From Apostichopus japonicus (Eukaryota; Echinodermata; Holothuroidea; Aspidochirotida; Stichopodidae), in NCBI RefSeq assembly GCF_037975245.1, contig NC_092562.1, positions 18,305,521 through 18,369,520 on the forward strand: 64,000 bases of DNA, read 5' to 3'. A program made the position numbers and the translations under genes. The notes beneath the pieces are model-generated. The model had not been told where the DNA came from, did no database searches, and saw nothing but the letters and a program-made list of their open reading frames with translations. Position 1 is the stretch's first letter. Every line of letters begins with the position of its first letter. Positions 13,001-25,438 of this stretch are shown here, one piece after another.

Positions 13001-16000
13001 GCGATGGCTTGGCGCACTGTACGAGCTGATGATCGAGACTCTCTTTTGCATCCGTGGTTCGAACCCCGGGTGATGACGTCTTTTAAATCAAGTACCTACA
13101 CGGGGAGCTGTAAGTATTAGTTAATCCACCTAATATCTCAGTCCATACAGTGGCGCGATGGCTTCGCGCACTGTACGAGCTGATGATCGAGACTCTCTTT
13201 TGCATCCGTGGTTCGAACCCCGGGTGATGACGTCTTTTGCCGATCTTTTACAGCAAGTGCCTACACGGGGAGCTGTAAGTATTAGTTAATCCACCTAATA
13301 TCTCAGTTCATACAGTGGCGCGATGGCTTGGCGCACTGTACGAGCTGATGATCGAGACTCTCTTTTGCATCCGTGGTTCGAACCCGGGTGATGACGTCTT
13401 TTGCCGATCTTTTACAGCAAGTGCCTACACGGGGAGCTGTAAGTATTAGTTAATCCACCTAATATCTCAGTCCATACAGTGGCGCGATGGCTTGGCGCAC
13501 TGTACGAGCTGATGATCGAGACTCTCTTTTGCATCCGTGGTTCGCTGCCGGGGTGATGACGTCTTTTACAACAAGTGCCTACACGGGGAGCTGTAAGTAT
13601 TAGTTAATCCACCTAATATCTCAGTCCATACAGTGGCGCGATGGCTTGGCGCACTGTACGAGCTGATGATCGAGACTCTCTTTTGCATCCGTGGTTCGAA
13701 CCCCGGGTGATGACGTCTTTTGCCGATCTTTTACAGCAAGTGCCTACACGGGGAGCTGTAAGTATTAGTTAATCCACCTAATATCTCAGTCCATACAGTG
13801 GCGCGATGGCTTGGCGCACTGTACGAGCTGATGATCGAGACTCTCTTTTGCATCCGTGGTTCGAACCCCGGGTGATGACGTCTTTTACAGCAAGTGCCTA
13901 CACGGGGAGCTGTAAGTATAAGTTAATCCACCTAATATCTCAGTCCATACAGTGGCGCGATGGCTTGGCGCACTGTACGAGCTGATGATCGAGACTCTCT
14001 TTTGCATCCGTGGTTCGAACCCCAGGTGATGACGCCTTTTGCCGATCTTTTACAGCAAGTGCCTACACGGGGAGCTGTAAGTATTAGTTAATCCACCTAA
14101 TATCTCAGTCCATACAGTGGCGCGATGGCTTGGCGCACTGTACGAGCTGATGATCGAGACTCTCTTTTGCATCCGTGGTTCGAACCCCGGGTGATGACGT
14201 CTTTTACAGCAAGTGCCTACACGGGGAGCTGTAGGTATTAGTTAATCCACCTAATATCTCAGTCCATACAGTGGCGCGATGGCTTGGCGCACTGTACGAG
14301 CTGATGATCGAGACTCTCTTTTGCATCCGTGGTTCGAACCCCGGGTGATGACGTCTTTTACAGCAAGTGCCTACATGGGGAGCTGTAAGTATTAGTTAAT
14401 CCACCTAATATCTCAGTCCATACAGTGGCGCGATGGCTTGGCGCACTGTACGAGCTGATGATCGAGACTCTCTTTTGCATCCGTGGTTCGAACCCCGGGT
14501 GATGACGTCTTTTGCCGATCTTTTACAGCAAGTGCCTACACGGGGAGTTGTAAGTATTAGTTATTCCACCTAATATCTCAGTCCATACAGTGGCGCGATG
14601 GCTTGGCGCACTGTACGAGCTGATGATCGAGACTCTCTTTTGCATCCGTGGTTCGAACCCCGGGTGATGACGTCTTTTAAATCAAGTACCTACACGGGGA
14701 GCTGTAAGTATTAGTTAATCCACCTAATATCTCAGTCCATACAGTGGCGCGATGGCTTGGCGCACTGTACGAGCTGATGATCGAGACTCTCTTTTGCATC
14801 CGTGGTTCGAACCCCGGGTGATGACGTCTTTTGCCGATCTTTAACAGCAAGTGCCTACACGGGGAGCTGTAAGTATTAGTTAATCCACCTAATATCTCAG
14901 TCCATACAGTGGCGCGATGGCTTGGCGCACTGTACGAGCTGATGATCGAGACTCTCTTTTGCATCCGTGGTTCGAACCCCGGGTGATGACGTCTTTTGCC
15001 GATCTTTTACAGCAAGTGCCTACACGGGGAGCTGTAAGTATTAGTTAATCCACCTAATATCTCAGTCCATACAGTGGCGCGATGGCTTGGCGCACTGTAC
15101 GAGCTGATGATCGAGACTCTCTTTTGCATCCGTGGTTCGAACCCCGGGTGATGACGTCTTTTAAATCAAGTACCTACACGGGGAGCTGTAAGTATTAGTT
15201 AATCCACCTAATATCTCAGTCCATACAGTGGCGCGATGGCTTGGCGCACTGTACGAGCTGATGATCGAGACTCTCTTTTGCATCCGTGGTTCGATGCCGG
15301 GGTGATGACGTCTTTTACAACAAGTGCCTACACGGGGAGCTGTAAGTATTAGTTAATCCACCTAATATCTCAGTCCATACAGTGGCGCGATGGCTTGGCG
15401 CACTGTACGAGCTGATGATCGAGACTCTCTTTTGCATCCGTGGTTCGAACCCCGGGTGATGACGTCTTTTGCCGATCTTTTACAGCAAGTGCCTACACGG
15501 GGAGCTGTAAGTATTAGTTAATCCACCTAATATCTCAGTCCATACAGTGGCGCGATGGCTTGGCGCACTGTACGAGCTGATGATCGAGACTCTCTTTTGC
15601 ATCCGTGGTTCGAACCCCGGGTGATGACGTCTTTTACAGCAAGTGCCTACACGGGGAGCTGTAAGTATTAGTTAATCCACCTAATATCTCAGTCCATACA
15701 GTGGCGCGATGGCTTGGCGCACTGTACGAGCTGATGATCGAGACTCTCTTTTGCATCCGTGGTTCGAACCCCAGGTGATGACGCCTTTTGCCGATCTTTT
15801 ACAGCAAGTGCCTACACGGGGAGCTGTAAGTATTAGTTAATCCACCTAATATCTCAGTCCATACAGTGGCTCGATGGCTTGGCGCACTGTACGAGCTGAT
15901 GATCGAGACTCTCTTTTGCATCCGTGGTTCGAACCCCGGGTGATGACGTCTTTTACAGCAAGTGCCTACACGGGGAGCTGTAAGTATTAGTTAATCCACC

Positions 16001-17399
16001 TAATATCTCAGTCCATACAGTGGCGCGATGGCTTGGCGCACTGTACGAGCTGATGATCGAGACTCTCTTTTGCATCCGTGGTTCGAACCCCGGGTTATGA
16101 CGTCTTTTACAGCAAGTGCCTACATGGGGAGCTGTAAGTATTAGTTAATCCAACTAATATCTCAGTCCATACAGTGGCGCGATGGCTTGGCGCACTGTAC
16201 GAGCTGATGATCGAGACTCTCTTTTGCATCCGTGGTTCGAACCCCGGGTGATGACGTCTTTTGCCGATCTTTTACAGCAAGTGCCTACACGGGGAGTTGT
16301 AAGTATTAGTTATTCCACCTAATATCTCAGTCCATACAGTGGCGCGATGGCTTGGCGCACTGTACGAGCTGATGATCGAGACTCTCTTTTGCATCCGTGG
16401 TTCGAACCCCGGGTGATGACGTCTTTTAAATCAAGTACCTACACGGGGAGCTGTAAGTATTAGTTAATCCACCTAATATCTCAGTCCATACAGTGGCGCG
16501 ATGGCTTGGCGCACTGTACGAGCTGATGATCGAGACTCTCTTTTGCATCCGTGGTTCGAACCCCGGGTGATGACGTCTTTTGCCGATCTTTTACAGCAAG
16601 TGCCTACATGGGGAGCTGTAAGTATTAGTTAATCCACCTAATATCTCAGTCCATACAGTGGCGCGATGGCTTCGCGCACTGTACGAGCTGATGATCGAGA
16701 CTCTCTTTTGCATCCGTGGTTCGAACCCCGGGTGATGACGTCTTTTGCCGATCTTTTACAGCAAGTGCCTACACGGGGAGTTGTAAGTATTAGTTATTCC
16801 ACCTAATATCTCAGTCCATACAGTGGCGCGATGGCTTGGCGCACTGTACGAGCTGATGATCGAGACTCTCTTTTGCATCCGTGGTTCGAACCCCGGGTGA
16901 TGACGTCTTTTAAATCAAGTACCTACACGGGGAGCTGTAAGTATTAGTTAATCCACCTAATGTCTCAGTCCATACAGTGGCGCGATGGCTTGGCGCACTG
17001 TACGAGCTGATGATCGAAACTCTCTTTTGCATCCGTGGTTCGAACCCCGGGTGATGACGTCTTTTGCCGATCTTTTACAGCAAGTGCCTACACGGGGAGC
17101 TGTAAGTATTAGTTAATCCACCTAATATCTCAGTCCATACAGTGGCGCGATGGCTTGGCGCACTGTACGAGCTGATGATCGAGACTCTCTTTTGCATCCG
17201 TGGTTCGAACCCCGGGTGATGACGTCTTTTACAGCAAGTGCCTACACGGGGAGCTGTAAGTATTAGTTAATCCACCTAATATCTCAGTCCATACAGTGGC
17301 GCGATGGCTTGGCGCACTGTACGAGCTGATGATCGAGACTCTCTTTTGCAACCGTGGTTCGAACCCCGGGTGATGACGTCTTTTACAGCAAGTGCCTAC
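7041..17399 (+). repeat. tRNA-like satellite array, left subfamily
   Basis: Continuous monomers with no gene. A diagnostic ttaaatcaagtacc monomer, usually preceded by one with ggagttgtaag and gttattcc, recurs irregularly (near 7368, 9114, 9907, 13085, 14678, 15162, 16427 and 16913). The irregular spacing suggests several overlapping rounds of exchange rather than one clean higher-order unit. The segments near 8.6-9.4 kb and 14.2-15.0 kb share the same order of variants. Confidence 0.95.
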
Positions 17400-20300
17400 A
17401 CGGGGAGCTGTAAGTATTAGTTAATCCACCTAGTATCTCAGTCCATACAGTGGCGCGATGGCTTGGCGCACTGTACGAACTGATGATCGAGACTCTCTTT
17501 TGCATCCGTGGTTCGAACATCGGGTGATGACGTCTTTTGCCGATCTTTTACAGCAAGTGCCTACACGGGGAGCTGTAAGTATTAGTTAATCCACCTAATA
17601 TCTCAGTCCATACAGTGGCGCGATGGCTTGGCGCACTGTACGAGCTGATGATCGAGACTCTCTTTTGCATCCGTGGTTCGAACCCCGGGTGATGACGTCT
17701 TTTACAGCAAGTGCCTACACGGGGAGCTGTAAGTATTAGTTAATCCACCTAGTATCTCAGTCCATACAGTGGCGCGATGGCTTGGCGCACTGTACGAACT
17801 GATGATCGAGACTCTCTTTTGCATCCGTGGTTCGAACATCGGGTGATGACGTCTTTTGCCGATCTTTTACAGCAAGTGCCTACACGGGGAGCTGTAAGTA
17901 TTAGTTAATCCACCTAATATCTCAGTCCATACAGTGGCGCGATGGCTTGGCGCACTGTACGAGCTGATGATCGAGACTCTCTTTTGCATCCGTGGTTCGA
18001 ACCCCGGGTGATGACGTCTTTTACAGCAAGTGCCTACACGGGGAGCTGTAAGTATTAGTTAATCCACCTAATATCTCAGTCCATACAGTGGCGCGATGGC
18101 TTGGCGCACTGTACGAGCTGATGATCGAGACTCTCTTTTGCATCCGTGGTTCGAACCCCGGATGATGACGTCTTTTGCCGATCTTTTACAGCAAGTGCCT
18201 ACACGGGGAGCTGTAAGTATTAGTTATTCCACCTAATATCTCAGTCCATACAGTGGCGCGATGGCTTGGCGCACTGTACGAGCTGATGATCGAGACTCTC
18301 TTTTGCATCCGTGGTTCGAACCCCGGGTGATGACGTCTTTTAAATCAAGTACCTACACGGGGAGCTGTAAGTATTAGTTAATCCACCTAATATCTCAGTC
18401 CATACAGTGGCGCGATGGCTTGGCGCACCGTACGAGCTGATGATCGAGACTCTCTTTTGCATCCGTGGTTCGATTCCCGGGTGATGACGTCTTTTACAGC
18501 AAGTGCCTACACGGGGAGCTGTAAGTATTAGTTAATCCACCTAATATCTCAGTCCATACAGTGGCGCGATGGCTTGGCGCACTGTACGAGCTGATGATCG
18601 AGACTCTCTTTTGCATCCGTCGTTCGAACTCCGGGTGATGACGTCTTTTGCCGATCTTTTACAGCAAGTGCCTACACGGGGAGCTGTAAGTATTAGTTAA
18701 TCCACCTAATATCTCAGTCCATACAGTGGCGCGATGGCTTGGCGCACTGTACGAGCTGATGATCGACACTCTCTTTTGCATCCGTGGTTCGAACCCCGGG
18801 TGATGACGTCTTTTACAGCAAGTGCCTACACGGGGAGCTGTAAGTATTAGTTAATCCACCTAATATCTCAGTCCATACAGTGGCGCGATGGCTTGGCGAA
18901 CTGTACGAGCTGATGATCGAGACTCTCTTTTGCATCCGTGGTTCGAACCCCGGGTGATGACGTCTTTTGCCGATCTTTTACAGCAAGTACCTAAACGGAG
19001 AGCTGTAAGTATTAGTTAATCCACCTAATATCTCAGTCCATACAGTGGCGCGATGGCTTGGCGCACTGTACGAGCTGATGATCGAGACTCTCTTTTGCAT
19101 CCGTGGTTCGAACCCGGGTGATGACTTCCTTTCCGATCTTTTACAGCAAGTGCCTACACGGGGAGCTGTAAGTATTAGTTAATCCACCTAATATCTCAGT
19201 CCATACAGTGGCGCGATGGCTTGGCGCACTGTACGACCTGATGATCGAGACTCTCTTTTGCATCCGTGGTTCGAACCCCGGGTGATGACGTCTTTTACAG
19301 CAAGTGCCTACACGGGGAGCTGTAAGTATTAGTTAATCCACCTAATATCTCAGTCCATACAGTGGCGCGATGGCTTGGCGCACTGTACGACCTGATGATC
19401 GAGACTCTCTTTTGCATCCGTGGTTCGAACCCCGGGTGATGACGTCTTTTACAGCAAGTGCCTAAACGGGGAGCTGTAAGTATTAGTTAATCCACCTAAT
19501 ATCTCAGTCCATACAGTGGCGCGATGGCTTGGCGCACTGTACGACCTGATGATCGAGACTCTCTTTTGCATCCGTGGTTCGAACCCCGGGTGATGACGTC
19601 TTTTACAGCAAGTGCCTACACGGGGAGCTGTAAGTATTAGTTAATCTACCTAATATCTCAGTCCATACAGTGGCGCGATGGCTTGGCGCACTGTACGAGC
19701 TGATGATCGAGACTCTCTTTTGCATCCGTGGTTCGAACCCCGGGTGATGACGTCTTTTACAGCAAGTGCCTACACGGGGAGCTGTAAGTATTAGTTAATC
19801 CACCTAATATCTCAGTCCATACAGTGGCGCGATGGCTTGGCGCACTGTACGAACTGATGATCGAGACTCTCTTTTGCATCCGTGGTTCGAACCCCGGGTG
19901 ATGACGTCTTTTACAGCAAGTGCCTACACGGAGAGCTGTAAGTATTAGTTAATCCACCTAATATCTCAGTCCATACAGTGGCGCGATGGCTTGGCGAACT
20001 GTACGACCTGATGATCGAGACTCTCTTTTGCATCCGTGGTTCGAACCCCGGGTGATGACGTCTTTTACAGCAAGTGCCTACACGGGGAGCTGTAAGTATT
20101 AGTTAATCCACCTAATATCTCAGTCCATACAGTGGCGCGATGGCTTGGCGCACTGTACGAGCTGATGATCGAGACTCTCTTTTGCATCCGTGGTTCGAAC
20201 CCCGGGTGATGACGTCTTTTACAGCAAGTGCCTACACGGGGAGCTGTAAGTATTAGTTAATCCACCTAATATCTCAGTCCATACAGTGGCGCGATGGCTT

Positions 20301-20460
20301 GGCGCACTGTACGACCTGATGATCGAGACTCTCTTTTGCATCCGTGGTTCGAACCCCGGGTGATGACGTCTTTTACAGCAAGTGCCTACACGGGGAGCTG
20401 TAAGTATTAGTTAATCCACCTAGTATCTCAGTCCATACAGTGGCGCGATTGATTGGCGCA
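17400..20460 (+). repeat. Satellite subfamily flanking LINE 1 on the left
   Basis: Monomers carry a distinct variant set: cctagtatctc instead of cctaatatctc, cgaactgatg or cgacctgatg instead of cgagctgatg, and gaacatcggg after the B box. The same set reappears right of the LINE (22.2-24.5 kb), so the element landed inside this subfamily. The last partial monomer ends in gattgattggcgca at 20460, where LINE sequence begins. Confidence 0.94.
20448..20460 (+). repeat. Left target-site duplication of LINE 1 (probable)
   Basis: The 13 bases attgattggcgca before the LINE match atggcttggcgca at 22241-22253 after its poly(A), with two mismatches. The last eight bases are identical. The right copy equals the satellite consensus, so the left copy is the diverged one. 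The variant gattgattgg also occurs once elsewhere, near 29485. The exact length is uncertain because the first A may belong to the poly(A). Confidence 0.6.
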
Positions 20461-20465
20461 TTTTT

Positions 20466-20555
20466 GGAATGGGAGGAATTTTGGAATGGGAGGAATTTAT
20501 TTATTTTATTTGGAATGGGAGGAATTTTTGAACTTTATTTGGAATGGGAGGAATT
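20466..20555 (+). repeat. Four 15-bp direct repeats at the LINE 1 5' junction
   Basis: The motif ggaatgggaggaatt occurs at 20466-20480, 20483-20497, 20512-20526 and 20541-20555. Only the last copy sits in authentic ORF2 sequence, where it encodes WNGRN within the conserved FIWNGRN motif. The other three lie upstream, separated by T/A-rich filler. The pattern fits repeated template slippage or jumping by the reverse transcriptase while the 5' end was being completed. Confidence 0.85.
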
Positions 20556-21889
20556 CAGCAATTAAATATTCTTCTTTGATCCTTCCCGTGGAACAAGGCG
20601 GTCTTAATCTGTGTGATCTCGATATTAAACGGGATGCCTTAAGAATTAAGTTTATCAGCAAAATTTTAAGCGATAATATTAACACGAAGCTGAAGAATTT
20701 GATGTTATATTTTTTAAACTACTGCGATAATATGAATCTTGGTATCAGCATTTTTCATACTATTCCCAGTAAGACTTCGCTCCTTTGTCTCCCTCCTTAC
20801 TATAGCGAATTGTTGTTAGCATGGAGAAAGCTAACTGATGGTAGATTCTGGCCACCGACGACACGTGAAGATATGCTTTATCTGCCTATTTTTAACAATC
20901 CTCTTATTTGTGTTGACAATACTCCCCTTTTTAATCGCCACTTTATTGATGGCGGAATCATTCGCATTAGCGATCTTATGTATGAAATGATTCCAACTAG
21001 CTTACCCGCTGAAGCAGTTCGTGACTGTATTCATCTGGCTAATCCAGATAATCCGGGTTCGCTCGAGGAGATAGAGGATTACCTGGCGGTGATCTTAAGT
21101 GCAATTCCCACCGATTGGCTTACTAAAATCTACTCTTCCGACACTATTGTTTCTTCCAAACCTGACCACGATTGCACTATTATATTTACCTGTGGTTGTG
21201 ATCGTGTTGACGCATCGAAGTTGACTTGCAGGGAGGCAACTCTTTTATTTCGTAAAAAACATGGTTGTACACCAACTGGTGAAATTTACTGGAAGAAAAT
21301 GTTTACGAATTTATCTTTTTCTAATAGATGGGTAAATATTTATAGATCTCCGAAGACGTTCCATGACGCCGAGATAGATTTTAAAATTTCACATAATGTT
21401 TTATACACTAATGATAACCTTTTTAGGTTCAAAACTATGGACTCTCCTGCTTGTACTTTTTGTTCTTCAACCAATGAGTCCGTTATTCACTTGTTCATTG
21501 AGTGTCCTGAGATTAGAGTACTCTGGAATCATTTTATTAGTAAACTCAGTAGAATCTATAATACACAGGACCATGATAATTGGAAGATTATTACCTTATT
21601 TGGCCTTGGCCTACATCGCAAACGTAAAGAGGGTATTTTAATCGATTTTCTTGTTAATGTTTACAAGTGTGCTATTTGGAGATGCCGTGTTTGCCAACTA
21701 TTTGATGGGCATAAAATGCATATTAGTAATTACTTCCATAATGTTCTTCAACAGAAATTGAAACTAATTTATAATGTTCATAATAATAATAAGACTCTCC
21801 ATAAGTTCTTCATGTTATTTGCTCAGGGCGGAGTAGTTCTCAAACAGACCAACGGCAGTGATTACACCTATCATTTTGATAGGGGATAA
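20528..21889 (+). pseudogene. LINE ORF2 C-terminal fragment (post-RT region with zinc-finger-like end)
   Basis: An open frame ends at TAA 21887-21889. It can be read back to 20453, but its first ~27 codons are satellite and stuttered junction sequence with no authentic start, so the real LINE part begins near 20528. The frame starts downstream of the reverse transcriptase domain, at the FIWNGRN motif and LPVEQGGLNL segment typical of the L1/Tx1 thumb and after-RT region. Near its C-terminus it has KISHNVLYTNDNLFRF followed by a C-X2-C-X8-H-X4-C cluster (cysteine codons at 21452, 21461 and 21503), the usual LINE C-terminal motif thought to help bind nucleic acid. About 450 residues have no internal stop or frameshift, which suggests a fairly recent insertion. 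With no endonuclease or RT catalytic residues it cannot act alone. Confidence 0.88.
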
Positions 21890-22190
21890 TTTTGCCACTT
21901 CAACATCAATCTATTTATGATGTGTTGCAGCCGTTTGTATGTGATTAATTTCGGCATTTTCACGTCATCGTTCAGATGTCTTCGTTAACAAAGTGTACTA
22001 TTGGATTATTTAGGTGTTGCATGTTTACATCATTTTGTGTGGCTGTATTGTATTAACGTACATGTAATTAAATTAAATTTGATTACACTCAACTATTTAA
22101 TGCTTAATGCTCCTAAAGTATACACAGCATATTTTATTGTATTACTCATTACTACTGTTATAAATTGTATATAATTATGCATCAAATGGG

Positions 22191-22206
22191 TGAGCCAGTG
22201 GGCTCA
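22191..22206 (+). promoter_or_regulatory. Hairpin near the LINE 1 3' end
   Basis: A perfect 6-bp stem, TGAGCC pairing with GGCTCA, with a 4-nt AGTG loop, lies 6 nt before AATAAA. Conserved 3' hairpins help some LINE reverse transcriptases recognise their own RNA. That role here is inference from position only. Confidence 0.5.
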
Positions 22207-22212
22207 TCTTTC

Positions 22213-22218
22213 AATAAA
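22213..22218 (+). promoter_or_regulatory. Polyadenylation signal AATAAA of LINE 1
   Basis: Canonical AATAAA four bases before the A tract at 22223-22241 (19 A, the last shared with the satellite flank). The short spacing suggests the signal was used or that a later tail was trimmed. Confidence 0.7.
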
Positions 22219-22240
22219 AGAGAAAAAAAAAAAAAAAAAA

Positions 22241-22253
22241 ATGGCTTGGCGCA
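22241..22253 (+). repeat. Right target-site duplication of LINE 1 (probable)
   Basis: atggcttggcgca resumes the satellite right after the poly(A). It matches the monomer consensus, and with two mismatches the 13 bases left of the LINE at 20448-20460. Confidence 0.6.
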
Positions 22254-25200
22254 CTGTACGAACTGATGATCGAGACTCTCTTTTGCATCCGTGGTTCGAA
22301 CCCCGGGTGATGACGTCTTTTGCCGATCTTTTACAGCAAGTGCCTACACGGGGAGCTGTAAGTATTAGTTAATCCACCTAATATCTCAGTCCATACAGTG
22401 GCGCGATGGCTTGGCGCACTGTACGAGCTGATGATCGAGACTCTCTTTTGCATCCGTGGTTCGAACCCCGGGTGATGACGTCTTTTACAGCAAGTGCCTA
22501 CACGGGGAGCTGTAAGTATTAGTTAATCTACCTAATATCTCAGTCCATACAGTGGCGCGATGGCTTGGCGCACTGTACGACCTGATGATCGAGACTCTCT
22601 TTTGCATCCGTGGTTCGAACCCCGGATGATGACGTCTTTTACAGCAAGTGCCTACACGGGGAGCTGTAAGTATTAGTTAATCCACCTAGTATCTCAGTCC
22701 ATACAGTGGCGCGATGGATTGGCGCACTGTACGAGCTGATGATCGAGACTCTCTTTTGCATCCGTGGTTCGAACCCCGGGTGATGACGTCTTTTACAGCA
22801 AGTGCCTACACGGGGAGCTGTAAGTATTAGTTAATCCACCTAGTATCTCAGTCCATACAGTGGCGCGATGGCTTGGCGCACTGTACGAGCTGATGATCGA
22901 GACTCTCTTTTGCATCCGTGGTTCGAACCCCGGATGATGACGTCTTTTGCCGATCTTTTACAGCAAGTGCCTACACGGGGAGCTGTAAGTATTAGTTAAT
23001 CCACCTAATATCTCAGTCCATACAGTGTCGCGATGGCTTGGCGCACTGTACGAGCTGATGATCGAGACTCTCTTTTGCATCCGTGGTTCGAACCCCGGGT
23101 GATGACGTCTTTTACAGCAAGTGCCTACACGGGGAGCTGTAAGTATTAGTTAATCCACCTAATATCTCAGTCCATACAGTGGCGCGATGGCTTGGCGCAC
23201 TGTACGAGCTGATGATCGAGACTCTCTTTTGCATCCGTGGTTCGAACCCCGGGTGATGACGTCTTTTGCCGATCTTTTACAGCAAGTGTCTACACTGGGA
23301 GCTGTTAGTATTAGTTAATCCACCTAATATCTCAGTCCATACAGTGGCGCGATGGCTTGGCGCACTGTACGAGCTGATGATCGAGACTCTCTTTTGCATC
23401 CGTGGTTCGAACCCCGGGTGATGACGTCTTTTGCCGATCTTTTACAGCAAGTGTCTACACTGGGAGCTGTAAGTATTAGTTAATCCACCTAATATCTCAG
23501 TCCATACAGTAGCGCGATGGCTTGGCGCACTGTACGAGCTGATGATCGAGACTCTCTTTTGCATCCGTGGTTCGAACCCCGGGTGATGACGTCTTTTGCC
23601 GATCTTTTACAGCAAGTGCCTACACGGGGAGCTGTAAGTAAATATTAGTTAATCCACCTAATATCTCAGTCCATACAGTGGCGCGATGGCTTGGCGCACT
23701 GTACGAGCTGATGATCGAGACTCTCTTTTGCATCCGTGGTTCGAACCCCGGGTGATGACGTCTTTTACAGCAAGTGCCTTCACGGGGAGCTGTAAGTATT
23801 AGTTAATCCACCTAGTATCTCAGTCCATACAGTGGCGCGATGGCTTGGCGCACTGTACGAACTGATGATCGAGACTCTCTTTTGCATCCGTGGTTCGAAC
23901 ATCGGGTGATGACGTCTTTTGCCGATCTTTTACAGCAAGTGCCTACACGGGGAGCTGTAAGTATTAGTTAATCCACCTAATATCTCAGTCCATACAGTGG
24001 CGCGATGGCTTGGCGCACTGTACGAGCTGATGATCGAGACTCTCTTTTGCATCCGTGGTTCGAACCCCGGGTGATGACGTCTTTTACAGCAAGTGCCTAC
24101 ACGGGGAGCTGTAAGTATTAGTTAATCTACCTAATATCTCAGTCCATACAGTGGCGCGATGGCTTGGCGCACTGTACGACCTGATGATCGAGACTCTCTT
24201 TTGCATCCGTGGTTCGAACCCCGGATGATGACGTCTTTTACAGCAAGTGCCTACACGGGGAGCTGTAAGTATTAGTTAATCCACCTAGTATCTCAGTCCA
24301 TACAGTGGCGCGATGGATTGGCGCACTGTACGAGCTGATGATCGAGACTCTCTTTTGCATCCGTGGTTCGAACCCCGGGTGATGACGTCTTTTACAGCAA
24401 GTGCCTACACGGGGAGCTGTAAGTATTAGTTAATGCACCTAGTATCTCAGTCCATACAGTGGCGCGATGGCTTGGCGCACTGTACGAGCTGATGATCGAG
24501 ACTCTCTTTTGCATCCGTGGTTCGAACCCCGGATGATGACGTCTTTTGCCGATCTTTTACAGCAAGTGCCTACACGGGGAGCTGTAAGTATTAGTTAATC
24601 CACCTAATATCTCAGTCCATACAGTGTCGCGATGGCTTGGCGCACTGTACGAGCTGATGATCGAGACTCTCTTTTGCATCCGTGGTTCGAACCCCGGGTG
24701 ATGACGTCTTTTACAGCAAGTGCCTACACGGGGAGCTGTAAGTATTAGTTAATCCACCTAATATCTCAGTCCATACAGTGGCGCGATGGATTGGCGCACT
24801 GTACGAGCTGATGATCGAGACTCTCTTTTGCATCCGTGGTTCGAACCCCGGGTGATGACGTCTTTTGCCGATCTTTTACAGCAAGTGTCTACACTGGGAG
24901 CTGTAAGTATTAGTTAATCCACCTAATATCTCAGTCCATACAGTGGCGCGATGGCTTGGCGCACTGTACGAGCTGATGATCGAGACTCTCTTTTGCATCC
25001 GTGGTTCGAACCCCGGGTGATGACGTCTTTTGCCGATCTTTTACAGCAAGTGTCTACACTGGGAGCTGTAAGTATTAGTTAATCCACCTAATATCTCAGT
25101 CCATACAGTGGCGCGATGGCTTGGCGCACTGTACGAGCTGATGATCGAGACTCTCTTTTGCATCCGTGGTTCGAACCCCGGGTGATGACGTCTTTTGCCG

Positions 25201-25438
25201 ATCTTTTACAGCAAGTGCCTACACGGGGAGCTGTAAGTAAATATTAGTTAATCCACCTAATATCTCAGTCCATACAGTGGCGCGATGGCTTGGCGCACTG
25301 TACGAGCTGATGATCGAGACTCTCTTTTGCATCCGTGGTTCGAACCCCGGGTGATAACGTCATTTGCCGATCTTTTACAGCAAGTGCCTACACGGGGAGC
25401 TGTAAGTAAATATTAGTTAATCCACCTAATATATCAGT
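22242..25438 (+). repeat. Satellite with 1599-bp higher-order repeat, two copies
   Basis: Starts of about 22241 and 23840 are offset by 1599 bp, confirmed by four markers: gttaatctac (22522 and 24121), cagtgtcgcg (23023 and 24622), gtgtctacac (23286 and 24885), and ctgtaagta before an extra aaat (23632 and 25231). The unit equals ten monomers (five long, five short) plus a 4-bp insertion. The monomer at 23803-23870 is the uninterrupted counterpart of the one carrying LINE 1. No gene is seen. Confidence 0.9.

Larger units (their letters stand above)
21890..22222 (+). other. LINE 1 3' untranslated region
   Basis: AT-rich sequence between the ORF2 stop and the poly(A). No ORF or tandem repeat is seen. 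It ends with a short hairpin, a polyadenylation signal and a 19-nt A tail. Confidence 0.85.
20461..22241 (+). mobile_element. 5'-truncated non-LTR retrotransposon (LINE 1), L1/Tx1-like
   Basis: The insertion interrupts a satellite monomer and has the marks of target-primed reverse transcription: severe 5' truncation, ORF2 C-terminus, 3'UTR, AATAAA and a 19-nt poly(A), flanked by a probable 13-bp target duplication. Only about 1.78 kb of an element normally several kb long remains. It has the same strand as the satellite's tRNA-like heads. The clade is inferred from ORF2 motifs (FIWNGRN..IK, LP.E.GGL, and a terminal C-C-H-C cluster); Tx1 versus L1 proper cannot be settled by eye. The copy cannot move by itself because the endonuclease and reverse transcriptase core are missing. 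Confidence 0.93.

Noticed and set aside
21396-21641. Second + strand frame inside the LINE 1 ORF2 remnant
   Set aside because: Overlaps the clear ORF2 frame that carries the conserved C-C-H-C cluster.
22190-22372. Small + strand frame across the LINE 1 poly(A) into the satellite
   Set aside because: It joins 3'UTR, A tract and repeat; no authentic start or domain.
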